DNA of 64,000 nucleotides, taken from Cantharellus purpuraceus. Lineage: Eukaryota > Basidiomycota > Agaricomycetes > Cantharellales > Hydnaceae. This document shows positions 11,269 to 23,647 of this stretch, piece after piece. The stretch's first letter is position 1. Each line of letters opens with the position of its first letter. The stretch covers positions 62,001-126,000 of the forward strand of contig JALBUN010000027.1 in the NCBI GenBank assembly GCA_025174535.1, written 5' to 3'. The position numbers and the translations under genes were made by a program. Under the pieces are notes generated by a model. The model worked only from the letters and a program-made list of their open reading frames with translations. It was not told the DNA's origin and did not search any database.

Positions 11269-11748
11269 ATGGTGGGTAACACACACGCTCGAATCTATAT
11301 CACAGCCATAATTTCCGCAGCCTCAAGGACACTATGCACCCTTGTCAACTTCAAGTTCGGGGCAGGCTCGCTCTGTCAAATGGTCGGTAAGTACATCGGA
11401 TTGACTAAAACGGTTGAATACTGATCATATATTACCGCGTCGTAGGGCTCTAACATCAAGGTAACGGTCGATACACAAGAGTATGTGGGAAAATTTGAGG
11501 CTGTTATACACAGTCCGGTTGGTGTACGTGGTGTGACACGCGTCACTGAATTATTAACCACTCATCATTTTATCATGTCAACACTGCCTAGCTTCGCTTG
11601 AAGGTGAGGTTCCCGAACGGGACGTATCTTCTACCTTTTGAAGAAGACTGCGAGAAAACGGAGTGAGTGATATAGTTTAAATCGTGCAGTATTTGAAGTG
11701 AGAATTACTCTTGTCAGTGAGCCTGTGTCATCGCCGGGTCCAGTCTGA
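11269..11748 (+). CDS. Small five-exon hypothetical protein (82 aa)
   Basis: Exons 11269–11271 (the ATG alone), 11321–11386, 11446–11523, 11592–11662 and 11718–11748. Introns are 49, 59, 68 and 55 nt with donors GTGGGT, GTAAGT, GTACGT and GTGAGT. All junctions keep phase and the joined frame ends in TGA, which is unlikely by chance across four introns. The product reads PQGHYAPLSTSSSGQARS…, then SGSNIKVTVDTQEYVGKFE, then RLKVRFPNGTYLLPFEEDC, and ends SSPGPV. The middle looks like alternating beta strands. No signal peptide or known family recognised. It lies between two kinase pseudogenes on the opposite strand. The start-codon-only first exon is the least certain part; transcription could begin in a longer upstream exon. 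Confidence 0.5.
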
Positions 11749-11929
11749 GGAACCGTAGGACAGTGCAGACTGTAGGGTTAAGAATTTAAGCGTGGAGTGT
11801 CCTGCAGTTCCTTACAATTCGGATGTGCATTTGGGTTTGAGATGTTACTGAACACACTTGTATAATTCTAATGTTCCAGATGGGATGACCCTAAATGCAA
11901 GCATGAACCTGGAAGACAATGGTAGGTGC

Positions 11930-12740
11930 AGGATTGCACGTTGTAATAATCTGGGGCTCTAGGAGCAAAGAAGCTAGGGCCATAGCATTGACTATGTCCC
12001 CAAGGCGCTCCGGTGCTGCGTCCGCACTACTCATCTGTAACTCTGGATCAGATTGTGTCAAATTATTGATCACTTGATCGATCTCCTTAATGGTCGTCTA
12101 CACGAGACTTCGTTAGAAACGCATACCAATATTGAGATCAGGTTGCACACTTTAAAGCTGTTGAAACTGCTCCCCAGCTTGAACTGAGAGTACAGGTGAT
12201 CCGTCGCTATTTCAGGTGCAAGCGGATGGCAATACGTCTCAGGATTGGAAAAGAGCTCCCAAGAGGGTATCCCTTGACATACACTATAGCGATTTTTTCA
12301 GGAAGCTCCATAGCAACTTCAAATTCAATGAGGTACACGTGAGGAAGGGAGGCGGGGATCTTCATGGTGCGCATGGATTCAGGATGCCATTGGACTAGGA
12401 AATTGTCGTGGAATGCATTCTAGGAGGTGGAATAGGTCATTGAATAAACTCGAATCAGTTCAAGAGAACCAGATGACTCATTCGATGGACAATATTCGAA
12501 CCGCGAAGTAAGTGAGTTCCCAGAAATGGAATGATTTTAACATCCACGAAATAAGGCCCAGAATCACACCCGTCACCTCCGGCGCCTGCATTTGTATGTA
12601 TAATGGATCTCCTGCCAGGAGACGTCAAGCAGAGTCAGTGGCTGTAACTAAGAAATTGCAAGCAAAGCGCGTGTAGAACCTTCTCCCGTATGGTATTCTC
12701 TGCTGAGGCCTTACGTTCCGGAGAGTGGAATTTAATCAAT
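11930..12740 (-). pseudogene. Kinase-like pseudogene 2
   Basis: Paralogue of the copy at 8770–10285, alignable over most of its length. It keeps AFHDNFLVQWHPESMRTMKI (catalytic-loop DxxxN region), VYLIEFEVAMELPEK in the DFG position, LAPE in the APE position and MSSADAAPERLG near the C terminus. A frameshift splits the HR motif, another precedes LAPE, and the subdomain IX segment is eroded (FKLGSS instead of FKLDMW). The region around 12690–12780 aligns with the membrane-segment DNA near 10195. Both copies are therefore tandem, independently decaying relics of one gene. Confidence 0.7.
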
Positions 12741-12982
12741 GAGAATGTGAAAGTTGCGATTTCCATTTTTGACTGTCATTGGAGGGAAACTAACGTAGAT
12801 GGTGGCATGGTTCAATGCTCAACTGGGAACCGAGGGACTATGTCGCGAAACGTCACAGTCACGACTTGTGACACGGACTCACACCTTGTCCCCTTGTCAC
12901 GACACTCGCAGGCGACCTCGACGACGGCAACGGCGACGGGCCGCTGTATTATCTGTAATCCTTATATTCTAAGTTCTTTATA

Positions 12983-15900
12983 ATGGCCATGACTCTCCTA
13001 ATCCCTATCCTACTTCTTCTCTCCATCCTCTCGCGGGCGCATCCTTCTGGCCCACCTATTTTGTCGAAACCTCTCACATCACAACTTGTCCCAATAAACC
13101 CGGCCGTGTCTTCTGCATTCCTTATTCCAGCCACATCTGCACTCCTTGCCAACGTGTCAAGCCCATCACCTGCACTCCGTGTCCCGCCGTCGTGGTCATT
13201 TTCAATCGGTTTCAGTGGTGCTACCTTTCTCCCACCATCCGGAAGCTCACAGAAACTTTCCTTCTCGTCTCAGCTGGATAACGGTGATCCGCTTCCAGAT
13301 TGGCTCCGGTTTGCGCAGGACACGATCACATTTGGTGGTGTTGCCCCGAAAGAAAGCCATGGCATCCAAGTTTTGAAGATAGTAGTTATTGCATCAACGA
13401 AGTGAGTCAATGGTGGATTTTCTATCTGAGATGTTGTCCTAATGAATCCCGCAGGTCAGGCATGACCACTTCCGATGCTTTTACACTCATTGTCTGCCCG
13501 CACGACCTCTCCCTCACTGGTCCCTTGCTTACGCGCAATGTCACCGCTAATAACTCTTTTTCTATCGTGCTAAACGACTGGAAAGGTGTGCAAATTGATG
13601 GCGCACCCCCTTACAGTTCAGCCTCGGCCCCAACCCTTGGCGGAGAAGTCAACCCCAATTGGATAACCTCGTCCGATTCAGCCAACTTGAGCCTCAATCT
13701 CGACACGTCATTGTTTCCGTGGCTGAAGTATGACGCTGGTTCTTGTACGCTCTCAGGTACGCCACCCGGCTCACTGGCAGGCGTGCCAGTGCCCATTATA
13801 CCAGCGTTCGTCAAACTCACCCTCGCACAAACGACCCAGTATCTCACCGTCTCTACAAACCTCACGCTTGTCGTCTCTCCTTCCCTGTTTTCGGCCCCAA
13901 GCCTTCCAGCCCTCTCAGCACCACCTGGTACAAAAATTGCCTTCGCGCTAGCCTCTTTCTTAACCATACCTGCCCCGCCTGCTTCGACTACCCACAAAAG
14001 AGCAGAACTGGCCGTGGGTCCAAATGTGAATGTCAGCGCTGCATGGGATCCGCAGAATGCGACGTGGCTTTCCTTTGATGAGACAGGACTTATGCTCAGA
14101 GGCTCCGTTCCCCAGAATGCCCCTGACAAGGTCCAAGTGGTCTTTACAGCAATGGATGAAATAAAAGGATCTATCAGCCGCACACAGATGCGTATCGATG
14201 TGGAGGGTGGAGGCGGAGATGGGAATGGGCGTGGGATATTACCTACGGACACATTGAGGCGGACGGGAAAGAAGATACAACTGGCAGTCGGTGTAGTGTT
14301 TGGCATTGCTGCTGGTGTGGTGCGTAACTTCTCAGATCATCTACGACCTCTCTAACAGCCGCCTTTATGCACAACAGATTCTTCTCGCATGCCTTCTCGC
14401 TATTTGCCGCCATTGTTGTGTGGCTCGAGAGCATGTAGACGGTGCATACGTGATTGATCAGTCGGGATGCGATCGGAGTGTCCCATACAAAAGCAGTCTT
14501 GAGAAAGAAGATTATCAGAGACCTGAAGAAATTGGCATTGGTGCTGAGTGTCTGGGACCATTCTCAGACTCACAGACGCCAGTAAGCCCCAATCTCGGGC
14601 GTACGATGACAAAAGCGGCCTTCTTCGATGCTATGCGTACGCGTTTTGGGGGTGAAGATAGCTGGCGACCTGGTCGAAATGCAGGCAAAAAGATGGTCGC
14701 GAGCTCAAACGATAGTGGGAACGTCAATGGCAGTGATCACACTGGAATCTCGTTCTTCGGATCTGGCAAGCGCCCGCGAAAGAGCAAGATCAGCAAACCA
14801 ATGGTTATGCTCAGCAGTAGTACGAGCGTTCGAGATGGTTTTGCAGAGCGTGGAGGCGATGGGATTGGCAGCCTTCTAAAGGGAAGGGGAAAGCCTATTA
14901 CGGGCACAAATTTCACGATCTTTGGAGACGGCAATAATGCAGGAACTATTAGAGGTGATGACCTCTATGTTGGTGTTGCGGATGATAGCACCCATAGCTG
15001 CGATGCAAACATCCCACCCACGCGCCCAACTCATGCAGACATCTCACACGTCATCGGTCGCGTCTTCATGTCATCACCAGGGGCTGCGGCACTCGCTTAT
15101 GACCGGTCGCGCTCAATTTCAGACCCTGTGCGGAACTCTATACATGGATCAGTTGGGACTGCGGGGAGTCCAGGAAAGAGGCAAAGCGGAAGTGCGAGCG
15201 CACCAAGCCTGGGAACAGGTGCCGTAATTTTATTGCTATGCTTTGAGATTATCGCGCTGATCCACCTTGTGTTGTGTAGGCACGCATTCGGGCACACAAT
15301 CTACGTTCGCAACAGGCGACTCCACGCGCCTGACAAACGCAGCCGGCGAGGTGCCATTCCGCAGACCAGGATTCGATGGACGATGGGAGACGCTTGGCGA
15401 GAGGAATCTACGAGAGGCAGGAACAATGTTCACGGAGAGGAGTACTGGCAACGTTGGTGCAGAACGCAGCATTGGCAGCCCCTTAGCGAATCACACGCCT
15501 GATCCCTGTTTCCCACCACGTGCCTTGGTCAAGGGTTTAGGGAATGTAACGCCAGCCTCGTCAGCTCATTCGGCGGCTTCAAGGTCCAATACACCTCCAG
15601 GCTCTGACCCAGCGCCGCCCAAGTCGGCCATATTATCAAAACCACCTACACCGTCCAAATCCACTACTTCGATCACCAATACACCTCTCAAGTCGAGCAA
15701 AGCAAGCACGCCATCAAAGTCCGTGAGGTCGAAGACTGCCAGTAACAAGAGCAGTCCGCTCAATCCCGCAACGAGCAGCTCCGCTGGCACACCTAGTCAG
15801 TCAGCCACATCGACAAGGTCCGGACCAGCGTCCAAGCTGGGTTCGGACAGGAGTCTTGGCGCGCCGTCGTCCTACCGCAAAATGTTCCTTGGTGACAAGG

Positions 15901-16787
15901 GAAATGAGAGCGACAGCAGCGTCGAAGATGTGGACAACGCCATCATCAAGCACGTTGTCAATAGAAGCTCCAACGATATACCGATAGTAGTAGATAATAT
16001 CAAGGGGGCGTTGAAGCCGGGAAAGCCTCGCCTTGTGGCATTCACGCATGAAAGAACCACCGCGGCGAGCGGACAGGGCCCCAGGCGGGACGTAAGTCAG
16101 AAGGCTGTGGTCCAGGGCGGTGAAGACAGCGACCCAGAAGCAGAAATGAGAATTGGGCTCGAGTACGTGAGACAGCTTGGAGACCCAGACACAGGCCACG
16201 AGACGTCATACGCAATCACCGGGGTTAACACAATGCCTTCAACAACCGTGTCTTTCACAGTGGACCCAACACGCACGCCTTCCGCTGAGTATTATGCCTC
16301 AAATGACTCCAATCACTCCATCGCTGGACGCACGCGTGTTCTGGCGCCTCTTGTGATCAGCTCTCATCGCAACCGGCACCATGTTGCTCAGTCGATGGCG
16401 AGCACGCATGACAGCTTCGTCTCACTTGCTGAGCGCGAGGGCGAGCTCCCTCGTGAGAGTCGATGGATGGTCGAAGCAACTCTGCCACAATTTACTTTCA
16501 GCGCGAAGGAACCATTCAACTTTGCCGTGCCGCTCGACCGAGAACACAAGCACGCGTCAGCGCTGGCAGGGTCGGCTTTGGAGGCAAAACAGGCGGACGG
16601 GCGTCCCTTGCCTGAGTGGCTTCGGTTTGACAAGGGTGGCAAGGAGTTTTGGGGAGTGACGCCAAACGCTGTACATGGGGAAGGTGGCGAGTTGATGGTG
16701 ACGCGCGTGGTTGTGAAGATATGGGATGGTGAGAAAGGCGAGGTCGTAGGCGGGTGTATCGTGGACGTGTTTGGGGAAAAGGAGTAA
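12983..16787 (+). CDS. Axl2-like cadherin-fold membrane protein
   Basis: Exons 12983–13401, 13455–14319, 14378–15218 and 15280–16787; introns 53, 58 and 61 nt; 1210 aa. Residues 1–19 (MAMTLLIPILLLLSILSRA) form a signal peptide. The ectodomain carries dystroglycan-type cadherin-like (CADG) modules, seen in PLPDWLRFAQDTITFGGVAP and in FPWLKYDAGSCTLSGTPPG, with several NxS/T sites. A single transmembrane helix near 412–436 (QLAVGVVFGIAAGVILLAC) is formed across the second splice junction, which supports that join. The long cytoplasmic tail is Ser/Pro/Lys-rich (about residues 540–760). The last ~110 residues again resemble a CADG module (PLPEWLRFDKGGKEFWGVTP), oddly placed after the membrane helix. 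Yeast Axl2 is a bud-site landmark; a polarity or septation role here is inferred from homology. Alternative acceptor CTAACAG at 14358 breaks frame and was not used. Confidence 0.88.
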
Positions 16788-17256
16788 AGGAGCTGCCGCT
16801 TCACAACATTTTCCCACCTTGCGGGTATGTCGGCATCACACGCTTTACGCTCTTGTTGCATTCCCATTCCGCTTGTTTGACATATCCACACTCATTGTAA
16901 CTTGTAGCTTGTACCATCCTCTCGTCATTCCGACAAGCTAGATTTGTAGCTTTAGCGGTTCTCATTATCTCGTACCATCATAGATTGTAGACTTCACGCC
17001 GTGCGCGTACTTGTAGTTGGCTTCATGCTCTGAACCCGGTCACTGTGAGCTACCAGCCACGCAAGAGCGTTCGGTACCAATGGTGGAGGACGACAAACAT
17101 AGTTGAAGAAACAATATCGAGACCTTATGTGCACATCATATGTTCAGTTTTGGTCGTCTCGCGACCTCTCACCAAAGCATAAGCCTTCCCGCCCAACACG
17201 TCGAAAGGTGCCACCCGAACCGTCTTCGCCCTAGACTTTCATAGATCGTTGCTCCA
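16788..17256. other. Intergenic, convergent gene ends
   Basis: Separates the 3' ends of the Axl2-like gene and the dynein light chain gene, which converge. Likely holds both 3' UTRs; no other feature seen. Confidence 0.6.
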
Positions 17257-17635
17257 TCACGACTTCCAGATAAGAATGGCGAGTGCTCCCACGTAGAAGT
17301 AAATGAAATGCTTCGTTTCTGCGGAGTGATCAACTCCAAGAACTGACTACGGTCCTTGGAGACTTACCATGAGTAACATAACTCCCAAAGTTCTTCCCCA
17401 CAACAACGTGCCACGTGGGGCCGTACTTTTTGTCAAACTCCTTCTTGATGTTGGCTGCAATATCCTTCTCGACAGAGAATTTATCAAGGGCAGCAGTTGC
17501 GATATCGACGGAATCCTGCTGCATCTCTTCCGCCATATCCACGTTCTTGATTATCGCTTTTGGGTTACCCCCAAACTGTGTAATTGACGAAGAGGAGTCC
17601 CCACCGGAGGGCACGTCTTGTTTCGTGTCCGCCAT
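17257..17635 (-). CDS. DYN2: Dynein light chain LC8
   Basis: Exons 17635–17368 and 17318–17257, joined over a 49-nt intron with donor GTAAGT; 109 aa. The product is the LC8/DYNLL hub protein, a homodimer that binds short linear motifs in the dynein intermediate chain, nuclear pore and other partners. Diagnostic stretches are [40 protein letters not shown] and [11 protein letters not shown], and after the intron [22 protein letters not shown]8 is usually 85–95 aa; the first ~20 residues here ([17 protein letters not shown]) are an added, probably disordered tail. The ATG at 17635 was chosen because upstream sequence with a GTATGT donor and CAG acceptor looks like a 5' UTR intron. Very confident in identity. 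Confidence 0.95.
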
Positions 17636-17713
17636 CGCTGAGCAGATGGTTTTGTCTATATTATGAGAAGGTGAGTGATATCCAATGACGTTCATAACTG
17701 TGCAACGCGACAT

Positions 17714-19399
17714 ACATGTGCCAGTGGTGGTGGAGCGGGGCGAACGGCTTCAAACTCCGCCAATGAGACGACGTGCACACCTCGATGTACATGCTTGGCA
17801 ATTAAGCGCAGTTGAGCTGCTTTGACCCACCTATAATTGCCCTGAAGAATACATGCCTCGTATCTTCAAGCATGTCATCCTGCATCGGACCATATTTCGT
17901 CTCAGCTCGGCGCTGCTAGTTGCCTTTCAAAGTATAGGTTTAAGGCAATTAGCAGCTTCTACAGTAAGAGGTACTGGACTTCGTTCAGTTTTCATTTTAA
18001 AATATGTATTCCCATCGCAGAACCTGTCTTTCGCAATGTGCAGTTAATCATAGAAGCAATTTTGGTCGAGAGCAAGCGAGGCTTTTGTGTTCAGTCCCAA
18101 TGCACCTTGAGCGTCAATGATGTCATCCTTGAGAACATGTAGCAATCATCAACAATGTGGAACATGGACGTGCGAGAGAACTATAGAGCAAGTGAAATAT
18201 GTTCAACTATCCTTGTGTTCCCCTCCGAGTCGTTATTATCTCTGTAAAGAGCGTCGCACCTCCAACACACAGAAAGGCGACCACATTGTCCGAGGAATGA
18301 TATCTACTCGTGAGTTTAGATGTATTTCATGGCCGTCGTCCTCAAAATTTCTCAACTTCTGAGAGGTCTCTGGGAGGGCTGCAGTGTTGCGATTATGCCA
18401 GCTCAGTCGTTGATTGAAACTGAGCATTGGCTAACTCAACGCTACAGAATTAGGTCGGAAATCGGGCGGCATCTTCTAGTGGCCTTTCGAGCCCCTACAC
18501 GTAATAATGGGAGGACGCTACCAGTAAGGCACTTCGCTGTTGCAGATTATGAGCTTTAATGCACATGTTCTCTCAACCGCTCGTCTGATACCTTGTAGCA
18601 ACTTCGTTTACAAAGTCTAGCGTCAAACAGTTATTCTCCGGCACTTACACCCCTCCGAGGCCTCATAAATTTATGGATTCGGAACGGTAGACAAGCGATG
18701 GGCGAGACAGGGTCTGAAAGCAAGGAGGGCCATGGCGGAGGAGCTGATGGTAGTAGAGTAGGGTAGACGGTGTGAATAAAGGGCACGTGATTCGATGTGG
18801 TGTTTGCGACACGACGTTTGAAGGGGGTGTAGGTGATTGTGCTAGGATGCAAGCGGGACGAGCTGCTGATCAAAACAGTATACAGGTCTCATAGCAACCA
18901 TATGTACAATATTCCCGCGCCAGATAACTCTGTGGCTCTGCTCTTTAATGCGACATGCAGTGCGCTCGAGGTGCTCAAGCTATTGATACTTTTGATATAC
19001 TTGCTGTCATTCTCACATTAGATATCACAGAAGACTCCTTTCCTGCCCCTCGTTGCTTGAACTTTTCACGCCGTCAGTATGAACACAAGCGCATGAGGAA
19101 TTTGTTCATGTAAGTCATATAGGTTGCCCCTATTGCTGTCATAGAGCCACCACTGCCTGTGCAGCTGACAGTAATTGTACCACGAAATAGGACCTGGCTT
19201 ACAACTCGATGCTGGCGTGCACTGCATCACAACTGGCTTCCGGTGTGACATTGGTGCCAAACCTGTTTGCTTCCCTGCGTCGTGTGACGCTGACACGCGC
19301 CTAGGTTTGCGTGAGAAACGATGAAGGCAAGATAAGTTGGGCGTTTGTGCCGTCGACGAGTCTTCGTAGTTCCTTCCTCGCTCCACCATGGCCTAACCC
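17714..19399. other. Mostly featureless; one degenerate relic
   Basis: No intact gene. A minus-strand peptide around 18290–18350 (LRNFEDDGHEIHLN) matches a second relic at about 39120–39215 (RLFEDDGHELWF … VDIVTPGQFTLFLG). Both are fragments of the same unknown gene. Confidence 0.4.
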
Positions 19400-22328
19400 A
19401 TGGCATCGACGCCTCCACCTAACCTTGACCCGACACCATCTGAAGCCAACTATTCATCAGCTGTTCCAGAGTCTCAATCACGACATACTGCCCAGTACGT
19501 ACATATTTCTGTCTATTGGAGAACGTTATCAATGTGCGTCTCCAGACCTGAAACCCTTCCTCGACATATCCAGGACGCCGTGCAAGGTTCCGAGCCCTCT
19601 CCACGCGCCGAAAAGGACGTGGCCTCAGAGTACTGGACGTCGTATGAGCGAATAGCTAACCAACACGACGACGAACTCATTGACAGGCATAATCGTGACT
19701 TGGATGCGCTCCTCATATTCGTATGTCTTCCGCTATATTTTGTCTCATCTGGACTCAACGGAAGTATCTTTTGGCCATTCAGGCTGGTCTTTTCTCCTCC
19801 GTCAGTTCTGCTTTCATAGTCAACATGGAATCTAGCTTGAGTCCCCAGCCAAGTGATACAACAAATGCGCTGTTAAAGGTCTTGATTAACATGGTCAACA
19901 ATGGCACGTTCTCGGATCAAGAGGCGACCCTTCCTGTCTGGAAAGGACCCAGTTCTATGGTCATATGGATTCAGTCACTTGTCTATACCAGCCTGTCTAT
20001 GAGTCTTCTCGCTGCTTTCGGTGGAGTGCTTGGGAAGCAATGGCTTGGCTATTTCAAGACCTCACGATTCGGACATGGTGCCTTGCATGAGCGGTGTACA
20101 CGGAGGCAACGGAAGCTGGACGGGTTGAAAACTTGGCATTTCAATACTATCATAGCTACCCTGCCGATTCTCCTGCAGCTGTCCCTGCTGTTCTTCGGGA
20201 TCGCTCTCGCGGCCAACATCTGGACCCTACAGCACACGGTTGCAAGTGTCATTATGGGAGCAACTTCATTCGGAGTGATATTCTATTTCTTCACTGTAGT
20301 CGCTTCATTAAGATCACCGCACTGCCCATTCCAGACCCCTGTGTCGACGATTCTTAACCGCGTCCTGCATGCCTCCCGAGAGACAATCATGGTCTGGGCA
20401 CGTCGGCCCCACCGTAAGTCCGGGGCCAGTTTCCTGACCGATCTAGCAGAGTTTCTAAGAGGTATATTCAAGTTTGGAAAGAATATGGTCTCCAGACGGG
20501 GACGATGTGACTGTCGTGTTGGATCAACTGACAAGCCAGCTATATGTGTATGTTGATTTTCCCGGAAAGCTAACTCCCCATACACGAGAACCAGCGCAGG
20601 CTTATCTAAAGGCAATCTTCCACTTGTACGGTGAACGTGGTCGGCAGGGTCCATTGGACATTCGGAATCATAACCTATTGGTTAATGATCGTCATTTCTG
20701 CTCAATGCCCAACAATCAAGACTTCCGGCTGATTTCTTGCGTGATTGAGCGGCCCTATGACCTAGACATCACATCCCTTCCGTTCTCTGACCGCATGTGG
20801 ATGGCACATACTCTCATTACCATCTGCACCACGGAGACCAACCTCCAAGTGTTCTCGCCTTTGTGCATGAATTTATAGACAAGTGCCTTCGTGACCAAAA
20901 GCCCCCTTCCCGCCTGGTGGCCGACTGTCTGCTATTAGTAGGCATGATGGTTGGCCTACAACCAAGTAGGCGACATTTGGCCAAGATTGACAAGAGGTAA
21001 GCTTGGTCATGTTATATGGTAGGTCACCGCCTCATAATCTTCTAGTGTGGCCATCAGGGATATCCAAGGCTTGGTGATAGACCGTATATCATATTTGCTT
21101 CTGGGCGAAGCTCCAGTTTCACACAGAAGGTATGCTTTGGACGCAACGAAGTGCCTTCGGCTGCTAGCATACAGTCAACACAGCCAATATGAGAGCAATT
21201 ATCCAAGGTCTGTCCAGTGTCTCAAGCTCTGCTTCTGTCTCCTTGAGGATCAAGGCGCAGAAGGAGATCAAACTCATTCCACAAACGTCATGGCTGCGCT
21301 TCATCTCAGCTATTTGTATACTATAATGACGGAAGAGTATAAGGTCTGGACATATCTGTACCGAACCGGGTCTGGCGAGTCAAAGTACTTGCGTGGACCA
21401 CCCGAATGGCACACAGGCACAGTTTGACATGTTGGTGGATTACCTTGTGCAGGTTGGTCAAGGTACTGATTACATTGCAATTGGTGACGCTTTGGCGGCA
21501 TTGGCGGGTTTGCGTGGTTCCCCGAGTACTCTCGAACGGAAGCATCTCTACATTCAAACGATGATCCGGTTCATGGAGTCGGATGTCCCACTTCGTACAC
21601 GCCATGCAGCCGTGAGCGCAGCTTATGCACTTCGAGCAGAAGTAGCTTCAATGTTATGGGATGACGAACCACTCCGATATCTCTTTTCAAGGGCTCTGAA
21701 TTCAGTGATGCGAGCACGTGATCCTCCTATGCAACACCATACTAGCACCTCTGTCCACGACAACCCGTTCAATGTATTGTTGGACATCAACTGGCCCCGG
21801 GATCGATGCTACCTTGGCTTGCTCTGTTCTCTTTCCAAAGAGCCAACGTGGCATGGCCACCTTGATCGCCACCACCATTTCAAGAACTGTCTTGCGATTG
21901 CTGACACACTTTCGTGTCAACTTCGTACCAATGTTGTCAGCGGAACGTTGGCCGTGCACCTTACATACGTTTTTGCAATCGTTGATACTGTTGGTGAAGA
22001 CCACGAATTCCATAAAGCCATCCAGACGTATCCGATTTGGCCACTTATTATGCGAGCCTGGTGTTACATGTTCTCGTTCCCTTTCTTTGCCGATGCAACC
22101 GTAGAGAATTGGGAGGAGCTTTCTGGTTGGGGTCCTAGCGAAAGCCTTCCATATGTTGCTGCATATGCTAAAAAGCATTGGGAGCAGTGGGACAACAGAG
22201 CAGAAATGCAACAGTTAATTCAGCTGATCGAACAGGTCTGTGACAAGCTCGATGAAGAAAAGCGGCAGAGGGAACAAAGCCTAGACAGGAATATGACTTT
22301 TGGGGGCACCGGGGACTACGAAAGTTGA
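19400..22328 (+). CDS. DUF6535 membrane protein
   Basis: Agaricomycete DUF6535 family. Likely exons: 19400–19494, 19546–19720, 19783–20413, 20460–20796, 20850–20996, 21046–21343 and 21417–22328 (864 aa). The DUF6535 core contains DRHNRDLDALLIF/AGLFSSVSSAFIV, IQSLVYTSLSMSLLAAFGG and LGKQWLGYF, then two more helices (TLPILLQLSLLFFGIAL; IMGATSFGVIFYFFTVV), making four membrane segments. The ~560-residue C-terminal part is soluble, with RLVADCLLLVGMMVGL. Two joins are ambiguous. Around 20797–20849 the skipped DNA itself reads as protein (MWMAHTLITICTTE), so a 1-nt frameshift rather than an intron is possible. The same holds for 21344–21416. The 51-nt intron at 19495 has no stop and could be retained. 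Function of the family is not established. Confidence 0.75.
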
Positions 22329-23647
22329 AAGAAGAAATATGGGAGCTACTGGATGTCTTGTGGAAAGACACTTTACGGTAGCACTTTGCACTTTGTACCG
22401 TCTCTCATCAAGCGGTTATACACTCTAGGTGCTAGAATGTAGACGAGAAACGAACGCGCCGCAACACAACACCGAGGTCTTTGAGTCACGTATTCTGGTG
22501 AGAATATTTAGCTGGCCGAAAAAATGTAGAGAACATCGTTATATTAGAGAAGCCTAACCATATGCGAATCAGATAAAGTTAACATGTGAGCCTTAGAGGT
22601 TACTAATTATACTGTAACGTTATCGTGACTTTTGACAACCGCATTAGTAGCCTACGTGTAGCCTACGTGTAGCCCCGTTTTCTCAAGGTGACTTGCTGCG
22701 TCCAAGCTGCATTGATGTTTATAATAAGTGATGGCCGTCGTGCAGATATGCTTGAAAGGATTCTGACTTTTGAAGCTGCTATGCTCAATTGGATGCGTGG
22801 TCTATAGCAGAACATCTACTGCAGTGCTACCGGCGCCCGAGACAAGCTATTGATTCGACACGAGAAACCCTTGCTGTTTCCGTACGTTTGGCACTTCCAG
22901 CTTAAGGTGGATGCTTAACGTCCAGTCCATGCAGTTTTCCCAGCAGCGGTTAGGATGTACCAGATGCCAGATTGTCAAAGAAGAAGTCGGGGACGATGCC
23001 TTTGCAAGTCAAACCCTTCGGGTCATCGTATTGCATTAGAGAGTCATCTATCAAACAAGTACAACATGAAGTCTGAATCCAGACAAACAGTTCGCGTGGG
23101 GGCAATTGCGATTCGTGGGTGGTGCCGATTGGGGCCCGCAGCTCCGGATCTGAGACTCTAAGTCTTACGTGGTCCCTATCCAACACAACCGTCTTGGGCA
23201 GCTCTCACAGATTCACTTGACCGATCGGACTGTTCAACGTTGAGTGGTGGTTCATACTTGGCGCGAAATATAGTGCAATTCAGGTTTGTCTCATTTGAAA
23301 CATAACATATCCAGACTAGACAAAAATTAGAATAGCCAATTGTAAGTCTTACTATTTAAGCACGCCACCCTAGCGATACATGGGGTTTTTTCGTGTTTGC
23401 TGCGGTCACTGTAATCGCGCTTACAACGGTAGGGCTATCGGATCAGACAGGACAGTCGCCATGCCCGGGTATACCATCAATGATAACAGTAAGCGCAAAG
23501 CTGAACGGCCGAGACAATATACGGGGCAACAAAAACTAATATTCAAAGGGTACGGGGTATGTTGGTGTATCTCCATGATCAGATCTCACGCTGTCCATGC
23601 TTATGTCCCACCATTAATTATGCCTTTTGCTGTGACCTATGGCAACT
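22329..23647. other. Intergenic, no gene
   Basis: No supported gene. An 11-bp unit GTAGCCTACGT is repeated about 2.5 times from 22647. Confidence 0.6.

Noticed and set aside
20797..20849. Treating the DUF6535 gene as certainly pseudogenised
   Set aside because: GT–AG introns in correct phase exist at both suspect positions, so an intact gene remains possible.
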